In this document: positions 22,468 through 32,656 of the stretch, piece by piece | Layout: each line of letters begins with the position of its first letter | How positions within the stretch are numbered: the stretch's first letter is position 1 | Assembly: GCA_023313575.1 (NCBI GenBank) | Contig: JAJTTP010000006.1 | Span: 1,550,001-1,614,000 of the forward strand | Source: Eutypella sp. D-1 | Lineage: Eukaryota; Ascomycota; Sordariomycetes; Xylariales; Diatrypaceae | Length of the DNA: 64,000 nucleotides | Direction of reading: 5' to 3' | Made by a program: the position numbers and the translations under genes | Notes under the pieces: generated by a model | Told to the model about the DNA's origin: nothing | Seen by the model: the letters and a program-made list of their open reading frames with translations, nothing else | Database searches by the model: none

Positions 22468-24059
22468 CTACTGCAGCACGCCGGCGTTCATGAGGTTGAG
22501 TAGCACAGCCGGGTCAATTTGCCCCAGCGGCTGCGCCGGCGCCGTGAAATACACGGGCCGGCCTTGCTCGTCGCGGCCGACGGGCTCCACGGGGCCGCGC
22601 ATCCCCTCCGGAACCTGCTCTTCCGGCAGGGGTTCGCGGTCTGCGTTCTTCAGGCCAGCGTGGGCACCGGCTTTGTTTTAGTTGTTAGTTGGGGTCATCT
22701 CTATTTTGGGGGAGGACGGTGGTTGTGTAGGTAGTCGGGTTGGGGGGACTATCGACTTACCTAAAGCGTATAACTTCGGCACGCCCTCCGCGATGATGCT
22801 GTCGCTCATGTAATGCGTGCCGCCCGTACAGCGATACTATAATTATGCAGGTCACAATGCGCGTCAGCCAAGTCGCAACTTCCCACCCTCAACAAGAGAA
22901 AAGATAGGGGAATGTGGTGAGCCGGGGGAGGGAAGGGGGCTGTGGGAAAACTCACGCCCGGATGTACAGGCTCCCGCTCCCACAGAAAACCGTAGGGGCA
23001 CGGAGCGAATTCGTCCGCCTTCTGCTTGGCCCACACGTCCTGTTCCGCCTGCTCCGCCTCCGACAGCTGGCTGTACTCCGTCTGTCGCTGCGCCCGCCGC
23101 AGGTCCTCCGGGTCCCGGTAGGCTGATTTGATGGCGACGCTGCTGCCGCCTGCAGTGCTCCTGCCCCCGACTTTGGAAGCGCTGACGGCGCCCGGTGCCG
23201 CAGGACCCGGTTTGGCTGAGGCCGGCAGTGCGCTGCTCCTGCCTCCGGGTTTGGAAGCGCTGGAGGCGCCGGGTGCGGATGGACCCGGCTTGGTCGAGGC
23301 CGGCAGTGCGGTAAACTGCCCGGTCATGGACGCCGCTCCGCCCGTTACGCTGCTTCTACCACCACCTGCCGCGCTGCTCCTGACCCCGGCTTTGGAAACG
23401 CTGGCGCCGGGTGCTGAAGGGCCGGGCTTGGTTGAAGCCAGCGGTGCAGAGGACTTCCTGGCCACGGGCGACGCGCGGGGCGCTGCTGCTGCTGCTTCTT
23501 CCGCGACCACTCGTGCCCTTCTCGCCTCGGAGGACACGCCGGCGGGCCCGCGCGGCTGCTGCTCTTGAATCGGTGTCAGGGCGCTCGGACGCACGGCCGC
23601 CGATGGGCGGCGGGCCGAGGGCGGTGCGGCGCTCTTGGCCGACGGTGCCTTAGAGGAGGGCGCGGCGCTTCCGGGCTTCGAGGATGCCTTGCTCGGGGCC
23701 TCCGACTTAGCGGCTTTCGCATCTTCCTTCTTCGGGAGCTCCCCAGGGTTGCGGGGCGGTTCCGTCCGTGAGGTACCCTTATGGGGCTTGGGCAATTTGT
23801 TGGAGGCAGGCATGCTCCTCACGGGAACAGGGCCGCGCGCTGCCGCCGCATCGTTGCCGATCTGTGGGGGCGACTTGATTTCGGATTTCGCTTTGTCTTT
23901 GGGGTTCTTCGTAGAGTCACTTTTGGTTGACGATGACATGGATTTGTTCTCTGCTGCGGCTGTCGGCTTGGTTTCGCCTGGGGCTCGGCTGGTAGTTGGT
24001 AGGTTCGACGAACTCGAACCGGGCGCTCGGGACGCGCCTGTGGACAGTGTGCTAGGCAT
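22468..24059 (-). CDS. Unrecognised disordered protein with conserved Cys-containing C-terminal segment
   Basis: I do not recognise the function. Three exons, 24059-22956, 22836-22761 and 22670-22468, give 460 residues; all junctions keep frame (GTGAGT donor/ATAG acceptor, then GTAAGT/AAAG). The first ATG in frame is 24059. Residues 1-310 are Ala/Pro/Ser/Lys-rich and probably disordered, with three copies of a S-[TA]-K-P-G-P-[SA]-A-P-G-A unit near 209-220, 255-266 and 281-292. The C-terminal part looks folded and selected: a charged helix (DPEDLRRAQRQTEYSQLSEAEQ, about 316-337), then CPYGFLWEREPVHPG, and, across the first intron, YRCTGGTHYMSDSIIAEG. The two Cys (354, 371) and a His (376) could bind a metal or form a small knuckle; this is inference. 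The tail holds GRDEQGRPVYFTAPAQP. No signal peptide or membrane segment is seen. Confidence 0.75.
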
Positions 24060-24463
24060 GGCTGTTCTCTGCAATACTTCCGCTGCGGTCTATTGGTGTG
24101 GTTCTATTAGACTGCTGGCTTATGTCTTGCTGCTGCTGCTTGTTGTCTTACTGACTTGGCGGGTGAAGATAGCGGGAAGAGCAAGAAACTCGATTCTTAG
24201 GATTGGGCCTAGGGGTATTTATAATATTTCCGCCCCTTATTGTACGTGGTATTGCTAGATATTATTCACATACGCTCAATCATATTCCGATTTCAAGGAT
24301 TCAGAGTCACTTTGGGTTGGAATGAGAGACGAAGTTTTGGTCGACAAAAGTAGCATCATCTATGTGCCTAAGACTGTTTGTGGATATCTTCAGATGATAC
24401 GTCGTCAAGACAACTGCTCAATACTCATAGTGACTCATTGTGATCTGATTAAAGACGGACTGC
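24060..24463. promoter_or_regulatory. Upstream region of the unrecognised gene
   Basis: Gap between the stop of the aldolase-domain gene and the start of the unrecognised gene, both on the minus strand. It must hold the promoter of the latter and the 3' untranslated region of the former. No individual site is recognisable. Confidence 0.4.
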
Positions 24464-25488
24464 CTATTTCAAGAAAGTTCCCCCGGTTTTAGCCAGTTGC
24501 TCATCGTAGTACGGCTGGAAGGCGAGCCAACCCTTCTCAGGCCCGCCAACTTCGCGGACGGCGTAGGAAGCCTCCTCGTCACTGATGAACTTCTTCTCAT
24601 AGCCGGCAGCGGCAGCAGCGTCGGCGAGCAGCTGTGCTTGACAGGTGCGCTCGAGGCTAAGGAACCAGAAGGCGGCCTCGTCGACGGAGGCGCCGACGGT
24701 CAGCAAGCCGTGGTTCTGGAGGATGGCGGCCTTGTTGGTGGAGCCGAGGGCGCGCGCGATGTTGTCGGCCTCCTCGCGCCCGACCACGACCCCGCGAAAA
24801 TTGTCGTACACCGCGTGCGACTGGTAGAACCGCAGCGCGTCCTGCGTGATCATCTCCAGCGGCCGCCCGAACGCCGAGAACGCCTTGCCATGCACGCTGT
24901 GCGCGTGGCATGCCGCGTGTACGTCCGGCCGCGCCCGGTGGATCGCCGAGTGGATCGAGAACGCCGGCGTGTTCACCGGCTCCGACCCCTCCACCACCAG
25001 CCCCTCCTCGTCCACCAGGATCAGGTCCGACACCTTGATCTGTGAGAAGTGCATCGAGAGGGGGTTGAGCCCTGTTTTTGTTTTGCAAGGATGTGAGAGT
25101 CAGTGCATAATTCAAGAGTAGGTAGTGTGAAAGAGTGATATTAGAAAACGAGCGGGAGGTTGCAGATGGAGGGTCTCTTACAAAAGTGATCTGTCAGTAT
25201 GGGATCCCGCACAGAGATATGGCCGGCGACTCCCTCGTCGAAGCCGCGGTCGGCGAACACTCTGAAAGCAGCGGCCAGGTGCTGCTTCCGGTACTGGCGC
25301 TCCTCCTCGAGCGTATCGAATTTAGGGTACGTCCTGATGTTGAGCTGCCTGCCGTCCTTGGTCTTTCCCATGACCTGCACCTGGGGCGGGTTCTCCTGCT
25401 TTGACTGCTTGCCATTTGAACCGCCATTGCTACTGGCCTTGGTCGGGACGACGACCTCTGAGGGAAGCTGGGTTGCTGATGGCGCCAT
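24464..25488 (-). CDS. Class II aldolase / adducin head-domain protein
   Basis: Member of the class II aldolase/adducin N-terminal domain family (L-fuculose-phosphate aldolase fold), common in fungi as cytosolic proteins of unknown substrate. Exons 25488-25182 and 25071-24464 give 304 residues. The junction restores ITDHFWLNPLSMHF-type sequence (Trp103 split across the 110-base intron). Residues 1-50 are a Ser/Asn/Gln-rich extension. The domain runs about 60-285: RKQHLAAAFRVFADRGFDEGVAGHISVRDP, KVSDLILVDEEG, then the metal site, HAACHAHSVHG (His158 and His160) and QNHGLLTVG (His223), three of the zinc ligands expected for the family. The metal site therefore looks intact, so enzyme activity is plausible, but aldolase, epimerase or a non-catalytic role cannot be told apart. 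It is tandem with the carrier gene upstream on the same strand. Confidence 0.9.
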
Positions 25489-26104
25489 TTTTGGGTGAGA
25501 ACTTTGAAACTGTGCCTATGGGGTATAGAATGTGAGATATCTTCACAAGCGTTGCTACAGAGGTTAGAAGTTTTCTGTTAACGACTTGTGAAGCATGGGG
25601 CTCGGGGTATATTAAGAGACTCTATATACGATGCAGTACCCCACGACAGATCCTACCCCAGGTTTCCCTCATTTGGGGACCCCGCATGGGGCAAACGCAG
25701 TCACATCCACCATCCGGCCGGTCCCCGGAATACTACTGGTCTATGGAGAGGATTCCGGGAATGAGCCGGGAGTGCTGACGATTCGATCCACTAAAATAGA
25801 ACCGTAGTCACCCCCCTTGATCGCTGTTGGTGTGTTGGCATATACCACCCAGTGCATATCTAGGGACAAAGTCTTACGAGAAGGTATGTACGGCCCGATG
25901 CGCACTCGCTATATATTAGTCCGAAGATGTGGCCCCTCATCGACATATGCAAGCAAGAGTCACGATACAAGTCTTACTTCACCACGCAGAGCATCGCCTC
26001 GTAGTGTACCGATAGGCGGAGAATTAGAACCAAGTGCTTAGATATGCGATAGGGTGAAGTCATAAGTTACTTCAAATGACGCGTTTATTTATGCATGGGA
26101 ATGG
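25489..26104. promoter_or_regulatory. Upstream region of the aldolase-domain gene
   Basis: Gap of 616 bases between the carrier stop codon and the aldolase-domain start, both on the minus strand. It contains short CCCCA/TGGGG blocks near 25640-25740 and a direct CCGGTCCCCGGAATAC / GGATTCCGGGAATGAG pair of related GGAATRC-like words near 25718-25763. No coding frame is supported. Confidence 0.4.
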
Positions 26105-27187
26105 TTAGTGCTTCTCGACTTCGCCAGACGCAGACCAATAAGGAAGATAGTATTTGGCATTCTCGTAGACCAGGAAGGTGACCCAGGTCGCGGGTAGCAC
26201 TCTGACCACGCCAGGGATGATCCCTCGGTAGAAGCCCCTCCAACCTTCCTCTGCCCATGTCCGCCTCGCGACCCCCCGAATGCCGCGCCCGAACCGTTCC
26301 TCGGCATTATAATTCTGGAGCCGGCTTCGGATGACCTGGTAGGGATAGGTGACCGCGCCGGCGACCAGCTTTGAGATGCTGGATATTATGAGAGTGCCTT
26401 CGTTACCAAGGCGTTGCTGGCCTCGTCCCTGCCCCTGCGCGTCTGATTGATTATTATCGCCGGCACGATTCCGACGCCTCAGGTACATCTTCTTTAGCGG
26501 ATCATAGACCGAGAACTGCACGGCCCCATGGGTAACGCCGAAAAGGCTGATGACTAGGCCGCGATAGAATCCCTTCCAGCCCTCAGTCCTCAGAATCTGG
26601 GCGGCGCCGGCCCACATGCTGGGGTACGCGCCAACGGCGCCCCGGTCGGAGGACAGCATGCGGGTCTTCAGTACCCAGATCGGGTTCGTGAGGCATTGTG
26701 TGAACATTCCTCCAATGGCCGAGGACAAGAAGTAGTCCCCGGGTGCGAGGGAGGCGTTGCCGCCCGTGGGAGGGGGTGCCTTCAACCCTAGGATGATGCG
26801 CTCAGCCCGCGCTTTGAAGAAAAAGAACGAGGCCCAACTGCTCGCGCTACCGAGCAGGCTCGGAGTAAGGCCCCGGTACAGGGCGGCGAGCGGGCGAGGT
26901 GTGCGCATCAGCTCGCGCACGACCGCGACAGTGGTGAGGCTCGTTGCGTTTGCCCCATGACTTCGGTGGACTGATGTGGGCAAAACAGGTTAACACACTT
27001 GCCCGACAGCTCTAGGCCGTAGATTTTGTTTTGCGCCTAGGCTACGTGGGATTAGAATGAGCGTACTCTGCATCCGCGTCTTGACGATATCAAGGGGATG
27101 GACCAGGAGCGTGGCTATGGAGCCAGCGGACAGGCCTGCAATGGTCTCGACGAGGGCGGGAGAGAGGCCCTCATGGTTTCGCGTCAT
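26105..27187 (-). CDS. flx1: Mitochondrial carrier, FAD/folate (Flx1/SLC25A32) type
   Basis: Six-span inner-membrane transporter of the SLC25 family, most like the FAD/folate/NAD carriers (yeast Flx1), thought to move FAD or related cofactors across the mitochondrial inner membrane. Exons 27187-27067 and 26970-26105 give 328 residues. The 96-base intron was chosen because the splice yields PLDIVKTRMQIHRSHGAN, a continuous first carrier repeat. The three carrier signatures are visible: PLDIVKTRM, PIWVLKTRM (the PIW variant is characteristic of the FAD/folate/pyrimidine-nucleotide branch) and PYQVIRSRLQ. Matrix-loop GFYRGL and GFYRGI motifs follow repeats two and three, and LYRGL follows the first. 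A hydrophilic Gln/Gly/Arg-rich insertion (NRAGDNNQSDAQGQGRGQQR) sits between repeats two and three. Substrate is inferred from signature only. Confidence 0.9.
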
Positions 27188-27779
27188 AGAGGTTGTAACA
27201 GCTTAGAATTATAATTCACAAATGTCACATTGTGGCCTTGAGAAAGACTAGGTATGTACCGTTCGTTGTTAGGCAGGGCAAGTTGTGCCCGAAGTCACTC
27301 CTAGTTAATCTTTCTTGGACTGTTTCGAACCTTTCTGAAGATTTTTGCTCGGCTCAAAATTCCAGTCAAATACTAGGTATCTATTAAGTAGGTATACTTA
27401 AGTACCTAGTTGCTAAACACCTGGGCATTGGGCAGTTAGTTACCGCCTAGGTATGCCTAAGGGCTTGTAGTTAGCTGGTCAATTCACCTAGAAGAGCGAG
27501 CTCCGAGTTCTGCTACTCTACTTTCATCTTTCATCGATCAATCAATAATAAGCTTATGATTACATCATATGGCTTATACGCATAAATCTCTATAAGAAAA
27601 TTTTGTACCGAGTACACACATATTATGCGTATATGCACTACATGCTAGCTCTGTCTTAGGAATTGCAATTATCGTGAAGTTATCTCTGGAGCTCTAGAAA
27701 TTCATTGTTCTTTTACTGAATTTCATGAAACATTTAACCTCTTCAATCATAGAGCTCCTGAAACAAATCGGATTTCACA
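27188..27779. promoter_or_regulatory. Divergent promoter region between the carrier gene and URM1
   Basis: Sequence of 592 bases between divergent start codons. It contains a cluster of TAGGTA/TACCTA words near 27370-27460 (CTAGGTATC, AGTAGGTATAC, AAGTACCTAG, CCTAGGTATGCC). The part next to URM1 is AT-rich. Individual factor sites cannot be named. Confidence 0.45.
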
Positions 27780-28336
27780 ATGACTTCAACCATCGAAGCA
27801 GTAATTACCGAGGCACCTGCCGTCGAAGAACCGAAGATCTCCATCAAGGTCGAGTTCTCGTAAGTACCTAGCTTAGGGTGCACCCCCCCCCCCCCCCCCG
27901 CTTTCTAGGGGTGAACTGTCTTACCTGTGGACGTTTGACTGACGAGGTGCAGGGGCGGGCTGGAGATGCTCTTCTCAGATATACGGCAGCACTCACTGTC
28001 AATACCAGCAAAGAAGAGAGATGGGAAGCCAGTGGACATCTCTTATCTTATCGACTACTTATGTCGGCATACCATGAAGGATAGCCGCAAGGAGCTTTTT
28101 GTCCTGGAGGATCATCTGTAAGTGGAGTGTGGCCTCGTGGCTTTGGCCCTGATGTCGCCGATCCCCTGCGCGACATACACACAAGCTTTTACTGAGCTGG
28201 CTAACCCCGATGACTTAGTCGGCCTGGAATCTTGGTTTTGATAAACGATGCGGACTGGGAACTTGAAGGAGAGGAGGCGTACGAGATCCAAAATGACGAC
28301 AATATATTGTTCGTGTCAACTCTGCACGGAGGTTAA
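27780..28336 (+). CDS. urm1: Ubiquitin-related modifier URM1
   Basis: Urm1 is a ubiquitin-fold sulfur carrier. Activated by the Uba4 (MOCS3) E1, it supplies sulfur for 2-thiolation of wobble uridine in tRNAs for Lys, Glu and Gln, and it can be conjugated to proteins under oxidative stress. Three exons, 27780-27859, 27953-28117 and 28219-28336, give 120 residues. Evidence: the core [18 protein letters not shown], then a central segment with [22 protein letters not shown], then [21 protein letters not shown], and the diagnostic end [13 protein letters not shown] with the C-terminal Gly-Gly exactly at the stop. The N-terminus is about 20 residues longer than in yeast Urm1. Intron 1 contains 17 consecutive C (27883-27899). 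All three exons are too short to stand out as ORFs, so the gene is easy to miss. Confidence 0.95.
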
Positions 28337-30881
28337 ACCATCCAGCTTAATATTTCCAAAGCATCATGATCATCGCAAGTGGGACAAGTTCGTTCGGCGT
28401 TGCATCCCTACTTATGTTGACGCATGTAATAGGGGTGACAGCGGGGCTGAGACCCAGCCCAGACGAAGTTAGAACGAACTTCCTGCGACTCGACCGTTGC
28501 CACTCCCATAACCTCGTGTATCTGTGGCTCTGGACTGTGTTTGATGCAGTCATTGGGAAATCGCATGTTTCTATTGATGGCACTAAGACCCTTCAACACT
28601 GCTGGTGAGAATACCCTAACGCAGTCAGGAAACAGTATACTACGCCAAGCCCAGAGCCCTCCGAACGAAAGATGGTTGGGGTTTTATCTACTTGACAATT
28701 ACACAATCGTTGAGACAATGCGAGCTGGAAAATTTTCACTTCACCCTCTATGTCGTATGGCATATAAGATGAGAGACCCAGTACGAGGATGGCGCGTCTC
28801 ACACTTATGTGACCTCAAAGACTGCTGTACATGTCTTAGCACTTGTTTCGGAGGGAAGATCTGATAAGCGGTGAATCAAGAAGTTTACGGCAATATAATT
28901 ATCATAGTGCTATGGTGGAGCCTTGCCGAGCGAACAGCGTTGCTTACTGTCGGCCCTGGAAATAGTAGCATCGTCGGTTACTCGGTGGAAGCGTTGACTC
29001 CGCCAGTGGGAAGGACTCGAAGAGACCTTAACCCTTTACTCAGATCCTCTTAGAAGGATTCAATATCTTTACGCCTAAGGCGCGTATGCATGCACATATG
29101 TATGTTAAGCAGCTGCATAATCAATCTATCAATGGTTATTGGGATGTCTCAGTCATGCATATATCGACCGCCCCTCCTGTTCCAGTCATCTCTGCTGGGC
29201 TGTATTATCGGCGTGGGCGGCGGGTAGAACACACCGGACTCTGATCCGGCAAGCCTCTGTGTTTTTCAATGGCTATAGAACAGTTAGAACCCCCCCCCCC
29301 CCCCTCCCCCAAGAGTTCCATTGTGGTGCGGCATTTTCCCCAGCCCTCTAACCCTCCTGTTCAAAGGGGGAGGAATGAGGTCAGGAGGTGTACACCACAC
29401 TTTTATGCGTGGATGAAGGGCCTGGTACGTTCTAGAAGTTAACTGGTGGTGTGGAGGCGGAAGGCATCCGCATAAGTAAGACAAGCCGCAGTAGCCGCGT
29501 CAGGCTCCTTGAGTCTTGTCTTGGAGGGATGAACCTCTAATGCCTAGGATCAACATCAATTTCAGCAGGCCACCGAACCACTTATATGGATGACCTTCAT
29601 AAACATACGTTGGTTAGCCACACTTGTCCACGCGGGCGTCACTTGTAACTGACGGGATAGCGGCACGTAGGCCCACTTAACTTGTGCCGTAAGATGAACC
29701 CAGTGCGTTGAGGGCTGTCAACACTCGACCTGCAGCATAGGGCTAAGAAAAATCTATATCACACTGTATCTTTAGATATGGGAACTAGGTACTCAACTAA
29801 CACATCTTGCAAGCAGTCCTGTTGATCCCCGTCAAAGCTATGCTGCCCAGAAGCATCATATACCCCACCTTTTTGATGTCAAACACGACCCACACCCCCT
29901 TGCCCCTTATGAACTCCAGGTCTAGTAACCGAATGTAAGGGGTATCTCTTTTAAGGCCTGAAAACCTTGGCTATGATAAAATGGCAAAAGAACAAAATGC
30001 TGAAAAAGTGACAAAACAGAAGGATCCAAAACAAACGCTTATCCTCCCCAGTCCATTGATGGGAACGCGCCCTGAAAGGCCTTGCATGATGACGCTTTCC
30101 AGATAATAGACAAGTTTCAAGCCACCCTGACCCACGGCGCATTTATGCCAGTCCGGATCGAAAAGTCGAACGATCTCTCTCAGCCGTTAACCGTCCCCAG
30201 CTTTCTGTTCTGCGTTTATAATGAGGAAGAAGCAAGGAAAGAAACAGGCAAGTCGATGACTTAGACAGATGTAAAGCAGAAACAGACTATGTAATCCTCC
30301 AGTAATATAGAAAGAAGGTTGATTAAAAGGGAAGTAAGAAGTGGTAAATGTCCACTGGAAAGGCGTGTTTTGTAGTAATGAAGGGGGTCCAGCCGAAAGA
30401 GGACTGCTCGGCGGCAATCAGAACTCTACCCTCCCTGCTCGCTATGCGATGGAATTGATGACCTCGGTTGGATGGGAGAGAAGAGTGAGCCGCCAGTGAT
30501 GCAAAACAAAACGTTTCAAGTTGTAACAAATCTGTGTTCAACCTGCCCTGGCAAAGTTGATGACCTGGTTGAACCACCCAAGGTGCTCCTGTCGGGTTCT
30601 GTGTTATATAGAGAAGACTGGGAACATGCATATATGTATAAAACGGTAGAGGAAAGAAAGGGTTTCTTGGTAAATTCGAACGCCTGTTTTCTGGGATCCG
30701 GGGCGTATTATGTCGATTTATTAACAGTGCCTGGAAACACTGGAAATGCGCTGCCTTGGTTTTACTTCTTGAATCGATGCTATAGCTACATTTTTTCGGT
30801 GGTGGTTCGTTAGGATGTTTAGTGTATCCACGACTTTTAAGCTACTAGAGTAGCGAAGAAACCGGAGGGACCTTTGTAATT
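28337..30881. other. Convergent gene-free region between URM1 and the zinc-finger gene
   Basis: About 2.5 kb without a supported gene. ORFs at 28541-28864 and 30472-30813 have no recognisable motif. A C15 tract lies at 29290-29304. It presumably holds the two 3' untranslated regions. Confidence 0.45.
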
Positions 30882-32656
30882 TTAATAGAGTCGCTCATGA
30901 AAGCGATCCTGAAAGCCGAAGCCTCGGTGGCGGTCGTCGTCGAGTGCTGACCCGTTTGTGCTAGAGCAGGTGCTCGGACTGTGGCTTTCCAGGCCGCTGT
31001 GGTCCATCTCATACATCCCGTACGAACCATGGTGTGGGCCTCGACTTATCACGGTGCCATTTCCCTGGTGATGGCCGTCGTCGTTCCGTGGAACACCGCA
31101 AGGGGGAAAGCCGCTGATGCCGCCACTAACATGATGGTGACCGATGGCGGTGTGTGGAGGCGGAAGACCGTGCATTGGCAAGCTATATTGGACTGAAGGC
31201 TGCGCTTGCCGCTGTTGCTGCTGAAGCTGCAGTTGTTGCTGGTCTTGTCTTTGACTGGGAACAGCGCCGGGAACAACATTCTCTGGATGCTCTGTGACCG
31301 GCTTGACGAACCTGCCCTTCCCTCGACCCTTAATTCCTTTGTTGCTATGCCGGAACATGTGCGCGAACCAGCTTTTTACCTCCAGCTCACGGGTGGTCAT
31401 CTCATGGTCACGCTGCTCTGCGTACTTCGCCTTCAGCGCCTCCACAGTCTCTCCGTGAAACTTGTTCATGTGGTTCTTTAGTAAGAGCAAGAAACTGATT
31501 AGCCGAGCTGCATAAAAGAGTATTCGTTGCGCTTAGAGCAGACTTACTTTCATGTTACCACGTTGGCCGAACCGCTTCCCGCAACCGTCAAGCAGACACT
31601 GGAATCTTTTTATGCCAGAATGGGTATCCCTGTGTGCGGTTAAGTTCGCCTTCTGGGTGAACCTCTTGTCACACTGATCGCACCCATAGGGCCTGATCCC
31701 TTTGTGGCGATTGTGATGGACCTTTAGGTTGCCCTGCTGAGAGAAAGTCTCGCTACAGATGGGGCATCGCTGTTTTAGAGTAATCCGTTTGTCAGCCTCA
31801 AAGTTCAATGGCAACATTCCATAAGCGCGGGGATCCTCACATATGGCTGTTCGCCGGTGTGCCTCCGTTTGTGTGTCTCTAGATGCGTCTTCTGAGGGAA
31901 CCTCTTGCCACATCGCTTGATCTTGCACACATAGGGCTTATCCTCTGCCGCGGCCACAAACCCGAATTTCGCGGCCGGCGGCCTGTGGGCTGAGTGTGGA
32001 GGGGAGGGGTAACGGCTTGCCCCACGATCGTTCGCACCAGGCTTGTTCTTGCGGGGCTCCTCCTTGATCTGAATTGCCATCATCAGTGAGTCAACCCCGG
32101 TGATGGAGCCGGTGATGGAGTGCGAATTTTTGTTGGCACTGTTGTCCCCCACATTAATAGGCATGCTGTTTACTTCTAACTCCACGGCGCTGTTGGGTGT
32201 TAACGGGCTAGGTGTTAGGGTACGAGGTTCCGGCTTTACTTGGGGACTGTCATGAGTCTCTCTCTCGGCATAGCCCTGAGTTCGCTCCTGTGACGGATAG
32301 CCTGGGGCCTGTATCCTCCGGTCTTCTCCCGACGAATGGCGGAGTGCTGGGAGAGGCTCTTGGTATTGCCGGAATGTAGAAGCCACCGACTCGGGCGACG
32401 GCGGGCCGTACGAGTCGAAGCCAAAAGGATTCGACGTGTGATGGTGGGGGGCGGGCAAGTTGGCCACTGGTGCCATGCTGTATGAATTGTTGACTAAATA
32501 TGGTTCTGTTGCAGGGTGCCGTTGTAGCGGTGCTGTGTTTATCGACCTCGAGTCATATTCCATAAGGCCACCTGGTATAACGTACTCCGGAGGAGGCTGC
32601 TGTGCAGGCCATCGTCCCCAGTTTGCTTGTGACGGGGTAGTCTCAGAGCCGGCCAT
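30882..32656 (-). CDS. C2H2 zinc-finger transcription factor with four fingers
   Basis: Probable nuclear DNA-binding regulator; target genes unknown. Three exons, 32656-31841, 31769-31548 and 31475-30882, give 543 residues. Residues 1-240 are Pro/Ser-rich and probably disordered, with a KPEPRTLTPSPLTPNS stretch and an acidic/SUMO-like IQIKEEP. Four consecutive C2H2 fingers follow: Cys244-Cys249-His262-His266, Cys274-Cys277-His290-His294, Cys302-Cys305-His318-His322, and Cys330-Cys335-His348-His353. Linkers are TGEQPY, KGIRPY and SGIKRF. The first and last fingers have four residues between the cysteines. Intron 1 falls just before finger 2, and intron 2 splits finger 4 between Lys346 and Asn347, so splicing is needed to complete it. 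After the fingers come a short helix (ETVEALKAKYAEQRDHE), a basic GIKGRGKGRF segment, a Gln-rich tract (about 400-420) and a His-rich tail. The layout resembles Azf1-like fungal factors, but the orthologue is not certain. Confidence 0.88.
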
